Shown here piece after piece: positions 1 to 8,207 of a stretch of 64,000 bases of DNA. Positions within the stretch are counted from its first letter, which is position 1. Each line of letters starts with the position of its first letter. Origin of the DNA: Nonomuraea helvata. GTDB lineage: Bacteria; Actinomycetota; Actinomycetes; Streptosporangiales; Streptosporangiaceae. The notes under the pieces were generated by a model. The model was not told where the DNA came from, did no database searches, and was given only the letters and a program-made list of their open reading frames with translations. The position numbers were made by a program, and so were the translations under genes. The stretch is from the NCBI RefSeq assembly GCF_039535785.1, contig NZ_BAAAXV010000009.1:1426001-1490000 (forward strand), given 5' to 3'.

Positions 1-174
1 GACGCTCGCCGGCGGCGCCGTGCCCCACAGCTCGTCGACCAGGCGTTCGACGGAAACGGTACGCCCCGCTCTGATCAGCAGGATCGCCATCAGCGCCCGT
101 TGTTTGGGCGCGGTCAGCGGCACCCGAGAACCGTCCTGCCAGAGCTCCAGAGCCCCGAGGATCCGGAATTCCAC
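1..174 (-). CDS. SARP/AfsR-family transcriptional regulator, N-terminal fragment cut by window edge
   Basis: Only the first 58 codons lie in the window. They read as the start of an OmpR-like winged-helix domain: VEFRILGALELW, then TAPKQRALMAILLI and VERLVDELWG, the signature order of SARP DNA-binding domains. The start is a GTG with an AAGGGGG ribosome site five bases upstream. SARPs activate secondary-metabolite or developmental genes by binding direct repeats. The gene is head-to-head with a second SARP gene, sharing a promoter region of about 110 bases. Whether this protein is a short SARP or a large AfsR type with NB-ARC and TPR parts cannot be seen here. Confidence 0.85.
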   Translation of the reverse strand, partial: MEFRILGALELWQDGSRVPLTAPKQRALMAILLIRAGRTVSVERLVDELWGTAPPASV

Positions 175-190
175 GCCGCCCCCTTGAGCG

Positions 191-210
191 CGCAAGCCCC
201 ACGCAAGCCA
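191..210. promoter_or_regulatory. Direct repeat CGCAAGCC with 11-bp spacing, candidate SARP operator
   Basis: CGCAAGCC occurs at 191 and again at 202, exactly one helical turn apart, in the divergent region between two SARP genes. SARP proteins are known to bind heptamer direct repeats spaced 11 or 22 bp. Only two copies are seen, and no clear -10 lies at a fixed distance, so the operator role is inferred. Confidence 0.35.
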
Positions 211-284
211 GGTCTGGCAGTGTAGATCGAGATTGGCGCGGTCCGCTAACGCGGATTCAGCCTGTCCAGATTGAGGAGGTGGTC

Positions 285-1085
285 GTGCTCCCGACGTCCC
301 GTAGACCCCAGATCGATCTGCTCGGCCCGCTCCAGGTCGTCCACGGCGGCGGCGTGGTCCCGATCCCGGCGCCCAAGCACCGCGCCGTCCTCGCCGTCCT
401 CGCGATCAACTCCGGCCGCCCCGTCCTGGCGGACCGGATCATCGAGGAGCTCTGGCAGGGCTCCGAGCCCAAGTTCGCCCGCAAGACGCTGCAGGGATAC
501 GTCTGGCGGCTGCGCCATGTCCTCGGTGAGGACCTGCTCACGCGAGGCGGCTGCTACGAACTGCGCGGCACCCGGCACGAGACGGACGCCGCCCGCTTCG
601 AGCGGCTGCTGGCCGACGGCCAGCTGGCGCTGCGGACCCGTGACCCGGCCCTGGCCCGCAGGCGGCTGGATGCGGCGCTGGCTCTGTGGCGCGGGCCCGC
701 GCTCGCCGACGTGCCGAGCGGCCCGATGGTCCGGGCGCACGCCGACCGGCTGGAGGAGGCCCGGCTGCTGGCCGTCGAGGCCGTGCTGGAGGCCGATGTC
801 GAGCTCGGCCGGCAGGCGACGGTGATCCCCGCGCTGCGCGAGCTCACCGCCGCGCATCCGATGCGCGAATCCCTGCACGCGCTGCTCATGATCGCCCTGT
901 ACCGGTCGGGACGCCAGGCCGAGGCCCTGTCCGCCTACGCCGGGCTGCGGGCGACGCTGATCGGCGAGCAGGGCCTGGAGCCGGGGCGGGCGGTGCGGGA
1001 GCTCCACGGGAGGATCCTCGCGGCCGACCCGGCTCTCGACACCGCCGTCCGGCATGAGCGCGGCACGCCTCAGCCCCAGTTCTGA
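285..1085 (+). CDS. Short SARP-family transcriptional activator (winged helix + BTAD)
   Basis: A 266-residue regulator with an N-terminal winged-helix domain (about residues 5-95: IDLLGPLQVV, APKHRAVLAVLAI, LADRIIEELW) and a bacterial transcriptional activation domain (about 100-245) with the typical LWRGPALADV and ALLMIALYRSGRQAEAL motifs. This is the length of a classical small SARP such as ActII-ORF4. The GTG at 285 is chosen over the GTG at 279 because AGGAGG (274-279) sits five bases upstream. It diverges from another SARP gene and its 3' end overlaps the convergent AhpD-like gene by 16 bases. No biosynthetic cluster is visible downstream, so its target is unknown. Confidence 0.9.
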   Translation: MLPTSRRPQIDLLGPLQVVHGGGVVPIPAPKHRAVLAVLAINSGRPVLADRIIEELWQGSEPKFARKTLQGYVWRLRHVLGEDLLTRGGCYELRGTRHETDAARFERLLADGQLALRTRDPALARRRLDAALALWRGPALADVPSGPMVRAHADRLEEARLLAVEAVLEADVELGRQATVIPALRELTAAHPMRESLHALLMIALYRSGRQAEALSAYAGLRATLIGEQGLEPGRAVRELHGRILAADPALDTAVRHERGTPQPQF

Positions 1086-1531
1086 CCGGCGGGCTCCTTG
1101 ATCGTGGCGTTGATGCGGTTGAAGAAGTTGGTCATGGAGATCGTCAGGATGATCGCGGAGAGCTGCTGCTCGTCGAAGTGGTCCGCGACCTCGTCCCAGA
1201 GCTCGTCCGGCACGGCGTCCCCCGACCGGTCGGCGATCCGGGTGACGGCCTCGGTGAGCTGCAGCGCGGCCCGCTCGACATCGCTGTAGTAGGGCGCCTC
1301 CCGCCAGGCTGCGACGTTGCCCACGCGCTCGTCGGACTCGCCGGACTTCTTGAGGTTCTGGACGTGCGCGTGGACGCAGGCGCTGCACCCGTTGATCTGG
1401 CTGGCGCGCAGGGCGACGATCTCCAGCAGCTCCTGGGGCGCGCCGCCCTGGTAGATGGCCTTGTAGATCGTCTGGATGCCCTTCAGGCTGTCGGAGAGGA
1501 CGTACGCCGGGTTCTTCATCCGTGCTTCCAT
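1070..1531 (-). CDS. Carboxymuconolactone decarboxylase / AhpD-family protein
   Basis: A 153-residue alpha-helical protein of the CMD/AhpD fold. The redox motif is seen as NGCSACVHAH near residue 50, that is CxxC followed by a conserved His, as in alkylhydroperoxidase AhpD-type enzymes that reduce peroxides or act as general thiol peroxidases. A second conserved segment, LTISMTNFFNRIN, closes the fold. The start is the ATG at 1531, preceded by GAAAGGAAA; a longer reading from 1576 has no ribosome site. It diverges from the large AfsR-like gene across a region with 11-bp tandem repeats, so it may be a target of a SARP-type regulator. The substrate cannot be told from sequence. Confidence 0.85.
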   Translation of the reverse strand: MEARMKNPAYVLSDSLKGIQTIYKAIYQGGAPQELLEIVALRASQINGCSACVHAHVQNLKKSGESDERVGNVAAWREAPYYSDVERAALQLTEAVTRIADRSGDAVPDELWDEVADHFDEQQLSAIILTISMTNFFNRINATIKEPAGQNWG

Positions 1532-1589
1532 GATCGATGTTTCCTTTCTCGGCTGGTTGACCTGTGCATTCATCATGCGAAGCCGAGCT

Positions 1590-1633
1590 GATACATTCGC
1601 GATACGTCCGCTATGGGCGGCCTATATGTCCCG
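1590..1633. promoter_or_regulatory. Four tandem 11-bp repeats upstream of AfsR-like gene, candidate SARP operator
   Basis: The stretch reads as consecutive 11-mers GATACATTCGC, GATACGTCCGC, TATGGGCGGCC and TATATGTCCCG. The first two match at nine of 11 positions; the other two keep TAT and the C/G-rich second half. Helically phased direct repeats are the usual target of SARP DNA-binding domains. They lie between the AhpD-like gene and the AfsR-like gene, so autoregulation or joint control of both is plausible but inferred. Confidence 0.45.
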
Positions 1634-1647
1634 TTCGGGAGGGTGGG

Positions 1648-4515
1648 TTGGGCGTTCGGTTCGCTGTCCTGGGGCCCGTGCAGGTGAGGGATGCCGACCA
1701 GGAGCTGACCGGCCTGGCGCCACGTCACCGGGCGGTCCTGGCGTACCTGCTGCTGCACGCCCGCGCCGTCCTCACCGCCGACCAGCTGATCGACGCGGTG
1801 TGGGGTCTGACGCCGCCGGACACGGCGCGTTCGCAGATCCAGGCCGCCATCACCGCGATCCGCCGGGTGCTCCGCGAGGCGGGGGCGGCGCAGCAGCTCG
1901 CGACCCGGTCGGGCGGATACGTGATCGAGCCTGAGCGGCTCGATCTGGAGGAGTTCACCAGCCAGGTGGCGGCCGTCCCCAAGGCCGCCGAGGGCCCCGA
2001 CGCCGCCCGGCGGATACGTGAGGCGTTGCGGCTGTGGCGGGGGCAGCCGCTGGCGGACGTGACCGCGGACTACGTCGAGAGCGCCCGCGCCCGGCTGGAG
2101 CAGCGCCGCCTGGCGGCCGTCGAGCGCCTGGCGGACATCGAGCTGTCGCTGGGCCGGCACGAGGAGCTGATCGACGAGCTGTCCGCGCACGTGGCGGCGC
2201 ATCCGCTGCGGGAGCGGCTGGCGGGTCAGCTGATGCTCGCCCTGCACCGCGCGGGGCGGCAGGCCGATGCGCTGTCGGTGGCCCGCTCGCTGCGCGAGTC
2301 ACTGATCGAGCAGCAGGGGCTGGATCCGGGCCGCACCTTCGTGGCGCTCGAACAGGCCATCCTCCGTGACGATCCGAGCCTGCAGGTCCAGGCGCAGGAA
2401 GAGCCCGTACGCGAACCCGAACGGCCGGCGAACTTCCTGCCGTACGACATCCCCGACTTCGCCGGCCGGGCCACCGAACTCGAGCGGATCGCCGGGCTCC
2501 GCTCCGGCATGACGATCGTGGCCATCGACGGGATGGCCGGCATCGGCAAGACGGCGCTGGCGATCCACGCCGCGCATCGGCTCGCCGAGCGCTACCCCGA
2601 CGGGCAGCTCTTCGTCGACCTGCAGGCGCACACGGCGGGGCACGAGCCGGTCGAAGCCGGCGCCGCGCTCGAGACGCTGCTGCGCCAGCTCGGGGTGCCG
2701 GCCGAACGCATCCCGGCCTCGGACACCGCGCGGTCCGCGCTGTGGCGGGCCGAGCTCGCCGCGCGCCGTGCCGTGATCGTGCTGGACAACGCCGCCGACA
2801 CCGATCATGTACGCCCCCTGCTGCCGGGCGCCTCCGACAGCCTCGTCCTCGTCACCAGCCGCCGCCGGCTGATCGATCTCGACGGCGCCCACGCGCTGTC
2901 GGTGGAGGTGCTGACGGCCAGGGACGGCGAGGCGCTGTTCACCTCGATCGTGGGAGAGCGGGCGCAGGCCGAGCCGAACGCGGTGCTCGACGTGCTGCAG
3001 CTCTGCGGGTTCCTGCCGCTGGCCGTGCGGATCGCCGCCGCGAGGTTGCACCATCGCCCCCGCTGGACCGTCACGTACCTGGCCGACCGGCTGCGTGACA
3101 AGCGCAGGCGGCTGGCCGAGCTGTCCACGCCCGACCGGGGGGTGGCGGCCGCGTTCACGCTGTCGTACGAGCAGCTGGACGCCGCGCAGCAGCGCATGTT
3201 CCGGCTGCTGGGCGTGCACCCGGGGCGCGACATCGACGCCCACGCCGCCGCGGCGCTGGCCGATGTGCCGGCCGACGACGCCGAGACACTGCTGGAGGAC
3301 CTGCTGGACGCCCACGTCCTCGCCCAGCACCAGCCCGGCCGCTACACCTTCCACGACCTGCTGCGCGAGCACGCGCGCGCCACCGCGGCGGCCGAGGAGA
3401 GCGACGACGCCCGGCATGACGCCCTGACCCGGCTACTCGACCATTACCGGAGCACCGCGGCCGCGGCGATGGCCCTGGTCTATCCGTTCGGCAGGCTCCG
3501 CAGGCCGGTGATCCCGGAGACGGGGTCGCAGGCCGTGCCGTTGCTGGACGCCGCCGAGGCGGGCGCGTGGCTGGCCGCCGAGCGCGCCAACCTGGTCGCC
3601 GCGGGCAGCCGCGCGGCCGACGGCGACTGGCCACTCCATGCCGGTCAGCTGGCGACCATCGTGCACCCCTATCTCGACGGGCACGCCCATCATGCCGACG
3701 CGATCACCTTGCACACGAAGGCGCTCGACGCCGCGCGCCGCCAGGGTGACACGGCGGCCGAGGCGCGGGCCCTGCTCGACCTGGCATGGGTCTACTGGCG
3801 GCAGGGGCTCTACGAGAAGTCGTACGAGACCTGCCGGCCGGCCCTGGAGCTGTGTCTCGAGAGCGGCGACCGGCTCGGGGCGTCGCGGGCGCACAACACG
3901 CTGGGGAACGTACGCCTGCGGCAGCACTCGTACGAGGAGGCGGAGCGCCATCTGACGCAGGCGCTCGACCTGAGCCGCGAGATCGGCAACCGGGTCGGGG
4001 AGGCCTACACGCTGAGCAATCTCGGCATCGGCCACGAGCGGCAGGGACGGTACCCGGAGGCCCTCGACCATCTCCGCCGGGCGCTGCGGCTGCATCGCGA
4101 GTTCCGCAACCGCAACGGCGAGGCCCAGACGCTGGACCTCCTCGGCCAGGTGCACCAGCGCCAGGGGCAGCACGAGCAGGCCGGTGACCACCACCGGCAG
4201 GCGCTGGAGCTCTATCGCGAGCTGGGCAACCGCGGCGACGAGGCCGCACCGCTCAACGGCCTGGGAGAGACCGCCCGGCTCGCCGGCGATCCCGAACAGG
4301 CCGCGGCGTACCACGACCAGGCCCTCGCCATCGCGCGCGAGCTGGGCAACCGGCCCGAGGAGGCCCGCGCCCACGAGGGCCTGGCGCGCATCCACCGCGA
4401 TCGCGGCCGCCTCGACTCGGCCCGCGATCATGCCAAGCAGGCACTGGAGCTGTACACCGGTCTCGGCGTGCCCGAAGCCGGGCAGCTCACGGCCTTCATC
4501 GCGGAGCTGGAGTAA
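1648..4515 (+). CDS. AfsR-type regulator: SARP domain + NB-ARC ATPase + TPR repeats
   Basis: A 955-residue STAND-type regulator. It has the SARP winged helix (about 1-90), a BTAD (about 95-245), and an NB-ARC ATPase with P-loop GMAGIGKTAL near residue 294 and Walker B-like RRAVIVLDNAAD. The C-terminal half has tetratricopeptide repeats with the unit ending in Leu-Gly-Asn-Arg (EIGNRVGEAYT, ELGNRGDEAAP, ELGNRPEEARA). The family resembles AfsR of Streptomyces, where ATP binding and phosphorylation by Ser/Thr kinases tune activation of targets. The start is taken as TTG at 1648, with GGGAGGG just upstream; the open frame runs back to 1564 without a ribosome site. Its ligand and target genes are unknown. 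Confidence 0.9.
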   Translation: MGVRFAVLGPVQVRDADQELTGLAPRHRAVLAYLLLHARAVLTADQLIDAVWGLTPPDTARSQIQAAITAIRRVLREAGAAQQLATRSGGYVIEPERLDLEEFTSQVAAVPKAAEGPDAARRIREALRLWRGQPLADVTADYVESARARLEQRRLAAVERLADIELSLGRHEELIDELSAHVAAHPLRERLAGQLMLALHRAGRQADALSVARSLRESLIEQQGLDPGRTFVALEQAILRDDPSLQVQAQEEPVREPERPANFLPYDIPDFAGRATELERIAGLRSGMTIVAIDGMAGIGKTALAIHAAHRLAERYPDGQLFVDLQAHTAGHEPVEAGAALETLLRQLGVPAERIPASDTARSALWRAELAARRAVIVLDNAADTDHVRPLLPGASDSLVLVTSRRRLIDLDGAHALSVEVLTARDGEALFTSIVGERAQAEPNAVLDVLQLCGFLPLAVRIAAARLHHRPRWTVTYLADRLRDKRRRLAELSTPDRGVAAAFTLSYEQLDAAQQRMFRLLGVHPGRDIDAHAAAALADVPADDAETLLEDLLDAHVLAQHQPGRYTFHDLLREHARATAAAEESDDARHDALTRLLDHYRSTAAAAMALVYPFGRLRRPVIPETGSQAVPLLDAAEAGAWLAAERANLVAAGSRAADGDWPLHAGQLATIVHPYLDGHAHHADAITLHTKALDAARRQGDTAAEARALLDLAWVYWRQGLYEKSYETCRPALELCLESGDRLGASRAHNTLGNVRLRQHSYEEAERHLTQALDLSREIGNRVGEAYTLSNLGIGHERQGRYPEALDHLRRALRLHREFRNRNGEAQTLDLLGQVHQRQGQHEQAGDHHRQALELYRELGNRGDEAAPLNGLGETARLAGDPEQAAAYHDQALAIARELGNRPEEARAHEGLARIHRDRGRLDSARDHAKQALELYTGLGVPEAGQLTAFIAELE

Positions 4516-4611
4516 GCGAGCCACGTTCTCAAGAAAATTCGAGATTCGTCTGTCGATCCGGCCCGGGCGAGTTCGACGCGTTGGTGAGAGAACTCGTAGG
4601 GAGGAACCACC

Positions 4612-5082
4612 ATGCAGAAGATCACCACGTACCTCTGGTTCGACAACCAGGCCGAGGAGGCCGCGACCTTCTACACCTCGCTCTTCAAGGACTCGCGCGT
4701 CCTGGACGTCCACCGCTACGGCGACGCCGGGCCCGGTCCCGCCGGGACGGCCATGATCGTGACGTTCGAGCTGGCCGGGCAGCGGTTCATCGCGCTGAAC
4801 GGCGGCCCGCAGTTCACGTTCACCGAGGCCGTCTCGCTCTACGTCGACTGCGACTCGCAGGAGGAGGTGGACGAGCTGTGGGCGAGGTTCACCGAGGGCG
4901 GCGAGGAGTCGCAGTGCGGCTGGCTCAAGGACAAGTACGGCCTGTCCTGGCAGATCATCCCGCGTCGGCTTCAGGAACTGCTCAGCGACCCTGACCCGGC
5001 CAGGGCCCAGCGGGCCATGAAGGCCATGCTCGGCATGCAGAAGATCGACCTCCTGGCCCTGGAGACGGCCGCCGACGGCTAG
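4612..5082 (+). CDS. VOC-family protein (PhnB-like / 3-demethylubiquinone methyltransferase-like fold)
   Basis: A 156-residue glyoxalase-fold protein. It begins ITTYLWFDNQAEEAATFY and has FIALNGGPQFTFTEAVSLYV in the middle and GLSWQIIPRRL near the end, the signature of the PhnB / 3-dmu-9_3-mt subfamily. Such proteins are usually small dimers of unknown activity rather than true methyltransferases. An AGGGAGGAA ribosome site precedes the ATG. It follows the AfsR-like gene with a 96-base gap, and could be co-transcribed or have its own promoter. The biochemical role cannot be assigned. Confidence 0.85.
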   Translation: MQKITTYLWFDNQAEEAATFYTSLFKDSRVLDVHRYGDAGPGPAGTAMIVTFELAGQRFIALNGGPQFTFTEAVSLYVDCDSQEEVDELWARFTEGGEESQCGWLKDKYGLSWQIIPRRLQELLSDPDPARAQRAMKAMLGMQKIDLLALETAADG

Positions 5083-5112
5083 AGACGCGTGTCGGATCGC
5101 AGGACGTACGGG

Positions 5113-6258
5113 TCAGAGGCCGAGCACCTGGGCGGGCTCGGCGATGACCTGCTGGATGATCAGGCCTGCCGCGCCCAGCACGGCCGCGTCCGGGCCGGTC
5201 TCCGACACCACGAGGGCGGGGGGCCTGCCGCGCATCTGCCCCAGACGGGCCCCCAGCCCCTCCGACACCGGCCCTTCCAGCCAGGGGAACAGCGGCGCGT
5301 AGATTCCGCCCAGCACGATCCGGCCGGGGTCGAGGAGGTGGACGGCCGAGGTGAGCGCCACGCCGAGGGCGTGCCCGGCCCGCTCGCACGCCTCCAGCGC
5401 CGGCCGGTCGCCCGACTCCAGCCGCGCGACCAGCGAGGTGACCGAGGCCAGCGCGCCGAGCAGGGCGTCCTGCCCGGCATACACCTCCAGGCAGCCCCGG
5501 CCACCGCACCGGCACGCCGGCCCGTCGGGCACGACGACGACGTGGCCCAGCTCGCCCGCCAGCCCGAACGTCCCCCTGAACACCGTCCCGCCCACCACGA
5601 GCCCGGCACCGATGCCGATCTCGCCGGACACGTAGAGGAAGTCCGCCGCCTGCGAGCCGAACCACAGCTCGCCGAGCGCCGCCAGGTTCGCCTCGTTGTC
5701 GATCGCGAACGGCAGGTCGACCAGGTCCGGCACGCGTACGTCCCGCCAGCCGAGGTGTGGCGCGCTACGCAGCACCTCGCCCTCGACCGTGCCGGGCACG
5801 GCGAGCGCCGCGCCGATGATCCGCAGCCCGGCCTGCTCCGCCTCGGCCGTCGTCTCCTTGACGAGGTCGCGCAGGCTCTCCAGGATGTCCGCCGGGTCCG
5901 AGTTGCGGTTGTCGGCCCGGCGCGTACGGCGCAGCCGCACCTCCCGAGTCAGATCGACGACGCACGCGGCCAGATAGTCGATGTTGATCTCCAGCCCCAG
6001 CGTGGCCACCCGGTGCCCGCTCAGGCTCACCGCCACTCCCGGCCGCCCTCGCTCGCCGCCCCGCACGGCCCCGCTCTCGGTCACCACCCCGGCGTCCAGG
6101 AGGTCGGAGACCAGGCTGGACACGGTGGTCTTGGTGAGCCCCGTCATCTCGGCGAGCGCCGCCCTGGTGTGAGGTCCTGATCGGTGAATGGCGCCGAGTA
6201 CTACGGCCAGGTTACGGGCACGCATGGAATCATGCCGGACCCCTCTTGACGCCGCCAT
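5113..6258 (-). CDS. ROK-family transcriptional repressor (XylR-like)
   Basis: A 381-residue ROK regulator: an N-terminal winged helix (about 20-75, TRAALAEMTGLTKTTVSSLV) followed by a sugar-kinase-fold ROK domain. The zinc motif CRCGGRGCLEVYAG is intact near residue 248, and GLAGELGHV and DNEANLAALGE are the usual ROK signatures. It sits head-to-head with a xylose isomerase operon with only 57 bases between starts, so it most likely represses that operon and is released by a sugar. The ATG at 6258 has GAGGAGG five bases upstream, which decides the start over GTG at 6264. The inducing sugar is presumed to be xylose from context only. Confidence 0.88.
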   Translation of the reverse strand: MAASRGVRHDSMRARNLAVVLGAIHRSGPHTRAALAEMTGLTKTTVSSLVSDLLDAGVVTESGAVRGGERGRPGVAVSLSGHRVATLGLEINIDYLAACVVDLTREVRLRRTRRADNRNSDPADILESLRDLVKETTAEAEQAGLRIIGAALAVPGTVEGEVLRSAPHLGWRDVRVPDLVDLPFAIDNEANLAALGELWFGSQAADFLYVSGEIGIGAGLVVGGTVFRGTFGLAGELGHVVVVPDGPACRCGGRGCLEVYAGQDALLGALASVTSLVARLESGDRPALEACERAGHALGVALTSAVHLLDPGRIVLGGIYAPLFPWLEGPVSEGLGARLGQMRGRPPALVVSETGPDAAVLGAAGLIIQQVIAEPAQVLGL

Positions 6259-6272
6259 GCTCACCTCCTCAG

Positions 6273-6298
6273 GATTATGTACAGATTATGGACTAATC
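6273..6298. promoter_or_regulatory. Operator candidate between ROK repressor and xylA
   Basis: An AT-rich island in GC-rich DNA holds two tandem 11-mers, GATTATGTACA (6273) and GATTATGGACT (6284). The second forms an interrupted palindrome, GATTA-TGGAC-TAATC (6284-6298). It lies between the two divergent starts. This is the expected place for ROK repressor binding and for promoter elements of one or both genes; the assignment is positional. Confidence 0.5.
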
Positions 6299-6315
6299 AC
6301 GAGGAGCGCACTCGA

Positions 6316-7467
6316 ATGGCCAATTTCATCCCGACCCCGACCGACCAGTTCACCTTCGGCCTCTGGACGGTCGGCTGGCAGGCGCGCGACCCGTTCGGCG
6401 ACGCCTCCCGGGCGCCGCTCGACCCGGTGGAGACCGTCCACCGGCTCTCCGAGCTCGGCGCGTACGGCGTCACCTTCCACGACGACGACCTGCTCGCCGT
6501 CGAGCCCGACAGGGACAAGGCCATCGCGGCGTTCAGGAAGGCCCTGGACGAGACCGGCATGAAGGTGCCGATGGCGACCACGAACCTCTTCACGCACCCG
6601 GTGTTCAAGGACGGCGCGTTCACCAGCAACGACCGCGACGTCCGCCGGTACGCGCTGCGCAAGGTGATCAGGAACATCGACCTGGCCGCCTCCCTGGGCG
6701 CCAAGACGTACGTGTGCTGGGGCGGTCGCGAGGGCGCCGAGTCGGACGCGGCCAAGGACGTCAAGGCCGCGCTCGACCGCTACAAGGAGGGCCTCGACCT
6801 GCTCTGCTCGTACGTACGCGAGCGCGGCTACGACATCCGCTTCGCCCTTGAGCCCAAGCCCAACGAGCCCCGCGGCGACATCCTCCTGCCCACGATCGGC
6901 CACGCCCTGGCACTGATCAACGACCTGGAGCACCCCGAGATGGTGGGCCTCAACCCCGAGGTCGGCCACGAGCAGATGGCCGGGCTCAACTTCGTGCACG
7001 GCATCGCCCAGGCGCTCTGGCACGGCAAGCTCTTCCACATCGACCTCAACGGCCAGCACGGGCCGAAGTACGACCAGGACCTGATCTTCGGCCACGGCGA
7101 CCTCAAGAGCGCCTTCTTCCTGGTCGACCTGCTGGAGAACGGCGGCTACGACGGGCCGCGCCACTTCGACTACAAGCCGCTGCGCACCGAGGACGCCCAG
7201 GACGTGTGGGACTCGGCCGCGGCGAACATGCGTACGTACCTGATCCTCAAGGAGAAGTCGCGGGCCTTCCGCGCCGACCCCGAGGTGCAGGAGGCCCTGC
7301 GCGCCTCCCGCGTGGACGAGCTGGCGCAGCCTACGCTGGCGCCGGGCGAGACCTGGGCCGACCTGGCCAAGGACGACTTCGACCCCGAGGTGGCGGCCGC
7401 CCGCGGCTTCCACTTCACCCGGCTCAACCAGCTCGCGCTCGAGCACCTCCTGGGGGTACGCGGATGA
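6316..7467 (+). CDS. xylA: Xylose isomerase
   Basis: A 383-residue class I (actinobacterial) xylose isomerase, which interconverts D-xylose and D-xylulose in the cytosol using two divalent metals. The catalytic base region TFHDDDL is at about residue 53-59, and the metal/substrate segment ALEPKPNEPRGD is at about 177-188. HIDLNGQHGPKYDQDL carries later metal ligands. The length is normal for the group. The ATG at 6316 is preceded by GAGGAG, and 13 in-frame codons before it lack a ribosome site. It is the first gene of a three-gene operon with 4-base ATGA/TTGA overlaps. No xylulokinase gene is in the operon. Confidence 0.95.
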   Translation: MANFIPTPTDQFTFGLWTVGWQARDPFGDASRAPLDPVETVHRLSELGAYGVTFHDDDLLAVEPDRDKAIAAFRKALDETGMKVPMATTNLFTHPVFKDGAFTSNDRDVRRYALRKVIRNIDLAASLGAKTYVCWGGREGAESDAAKDVKAALDRYKEGLDLLCSYVRERGYDIRFALEPKPNEPRGDILLPTIGHALALINDLEHPEMVGLNPEVGHEQMAGLNFVHGIAQALWHGKLFHIDLNGQHGPKYDQDLIFGHGDLKSAFFLVDLLENGGYDGPRHFDYKPLRTEDAQDVWDSAAANMRTYLILKEKSRAFRADPEVQEALRASRVDELAQPTLAPGETWADLAKDDFDPEVAAARGFHFTRLNQLALEHLLGVRG

Positions 7468-8207
7468 CGAAACCCATCAGTGTCCAGCTCTACACCGTCA
7501 GGGACGCGCTGGCGGCCGACCGCGACACGGTGCTGAGCCGGATCGCGGAGATCGGCTACCGGTCCGTGGAGCCCTACGACCCCACGACCGATCCCAAGGG
7601 CTTCCGCGAGGTGGTCGACGATCTGGGGTTGAGCGTGTCGGGCACGCACGCGTACGCGCTGCTGAGCAAGGAGCCCGCCGAGGTCTTCGACGCCATCGCC
7701 ACGATCGGCACCGACCTGGTGATCATTCCTGGCGGCATCGCGCACGAGGAGTTCACCACGCGCGACGGGCTCTCGCGCACGGCCGACCTGCTGAACGGGC
7801 TGGCCGAGCAGGCGGCGCGGTGCGGGATGCGGATCGGGTACCACAACCACTGGTGGGAGATCGAGCCGCGGATCGACGGCCGGCACGCCATCGAGGCGCT
7901 GGCCGACCTGCTCGTCCCCGAGGTGTTCCTGGAGATCGACACGTACTGGGCGGCCGTGGGCGGCGCCGACGTGCCCGCCCTGCTCGGCAGCCTGGCGGAG
8001 CGCATCCTGGCGCTGCACGTCAAGGACGGGCCGGTGGTCAAGGGCGAGCCGCACACCGCGGTGGGCAGGGGCGTCATGCCCGTGCCCGAGATCCTCGCCG
8101 CCGCCCCCGACGCCTGGCGCATCGTCGAGCTCGACGAATGCGCGACCGACGTCTTCGCCGCCCTCGCGGACAGCCACGCCTACCTCACCTCTTTGGAGGG
8201 CTCTTGA
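7464..8207 (+). CDS. Sugar phosphate isomerase/epimerase (xylose isomerase-like TIM barrel)
   Basis: A 247-residue protein of the AP endonuclease 2 / xylose isomerase-like TIM-barrel family. Seen motifs are SVQLYTVRD at the start, GYHNHWWEIEP, VFLEIDTYW and ILALHVKDG, which supply the Glu/Asp/His metal site. Members isomerise or epimerise keto-sugars, inositol intermediates or sugar phosphates. The ATG overlaps the xylA stop (ATGA), so translation is likely coupled. Pairing with a Gfo/Idh/MocA oxidoreductase directly downstream is common in pathways for modified sugars such as 3-keto-glycosides or inositols. The exact substrate is not predictable. Confidence 0.88.
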   Translation: MTKPISVQLYTVRDALAADRDTVLSRIAEIGYRSVEPYDPTTDPKGFREVVDDLGLSVSGTHAYALLSKEPAEVFDAIATIGTDLVIIPGGIAHEEFTTRDGLSRTADLLNGLAEQAARCGMRIGYHNHWWEIEPRIDGRHAIEALADLLVPEVFLEIDTYWAAVGGADVPALLGSLAERILALHVKDGPVVKGEPHTAVGRGVMPVPEILAAAPDAWRIVELDECATDVFAALADSHAYLTSLEGS

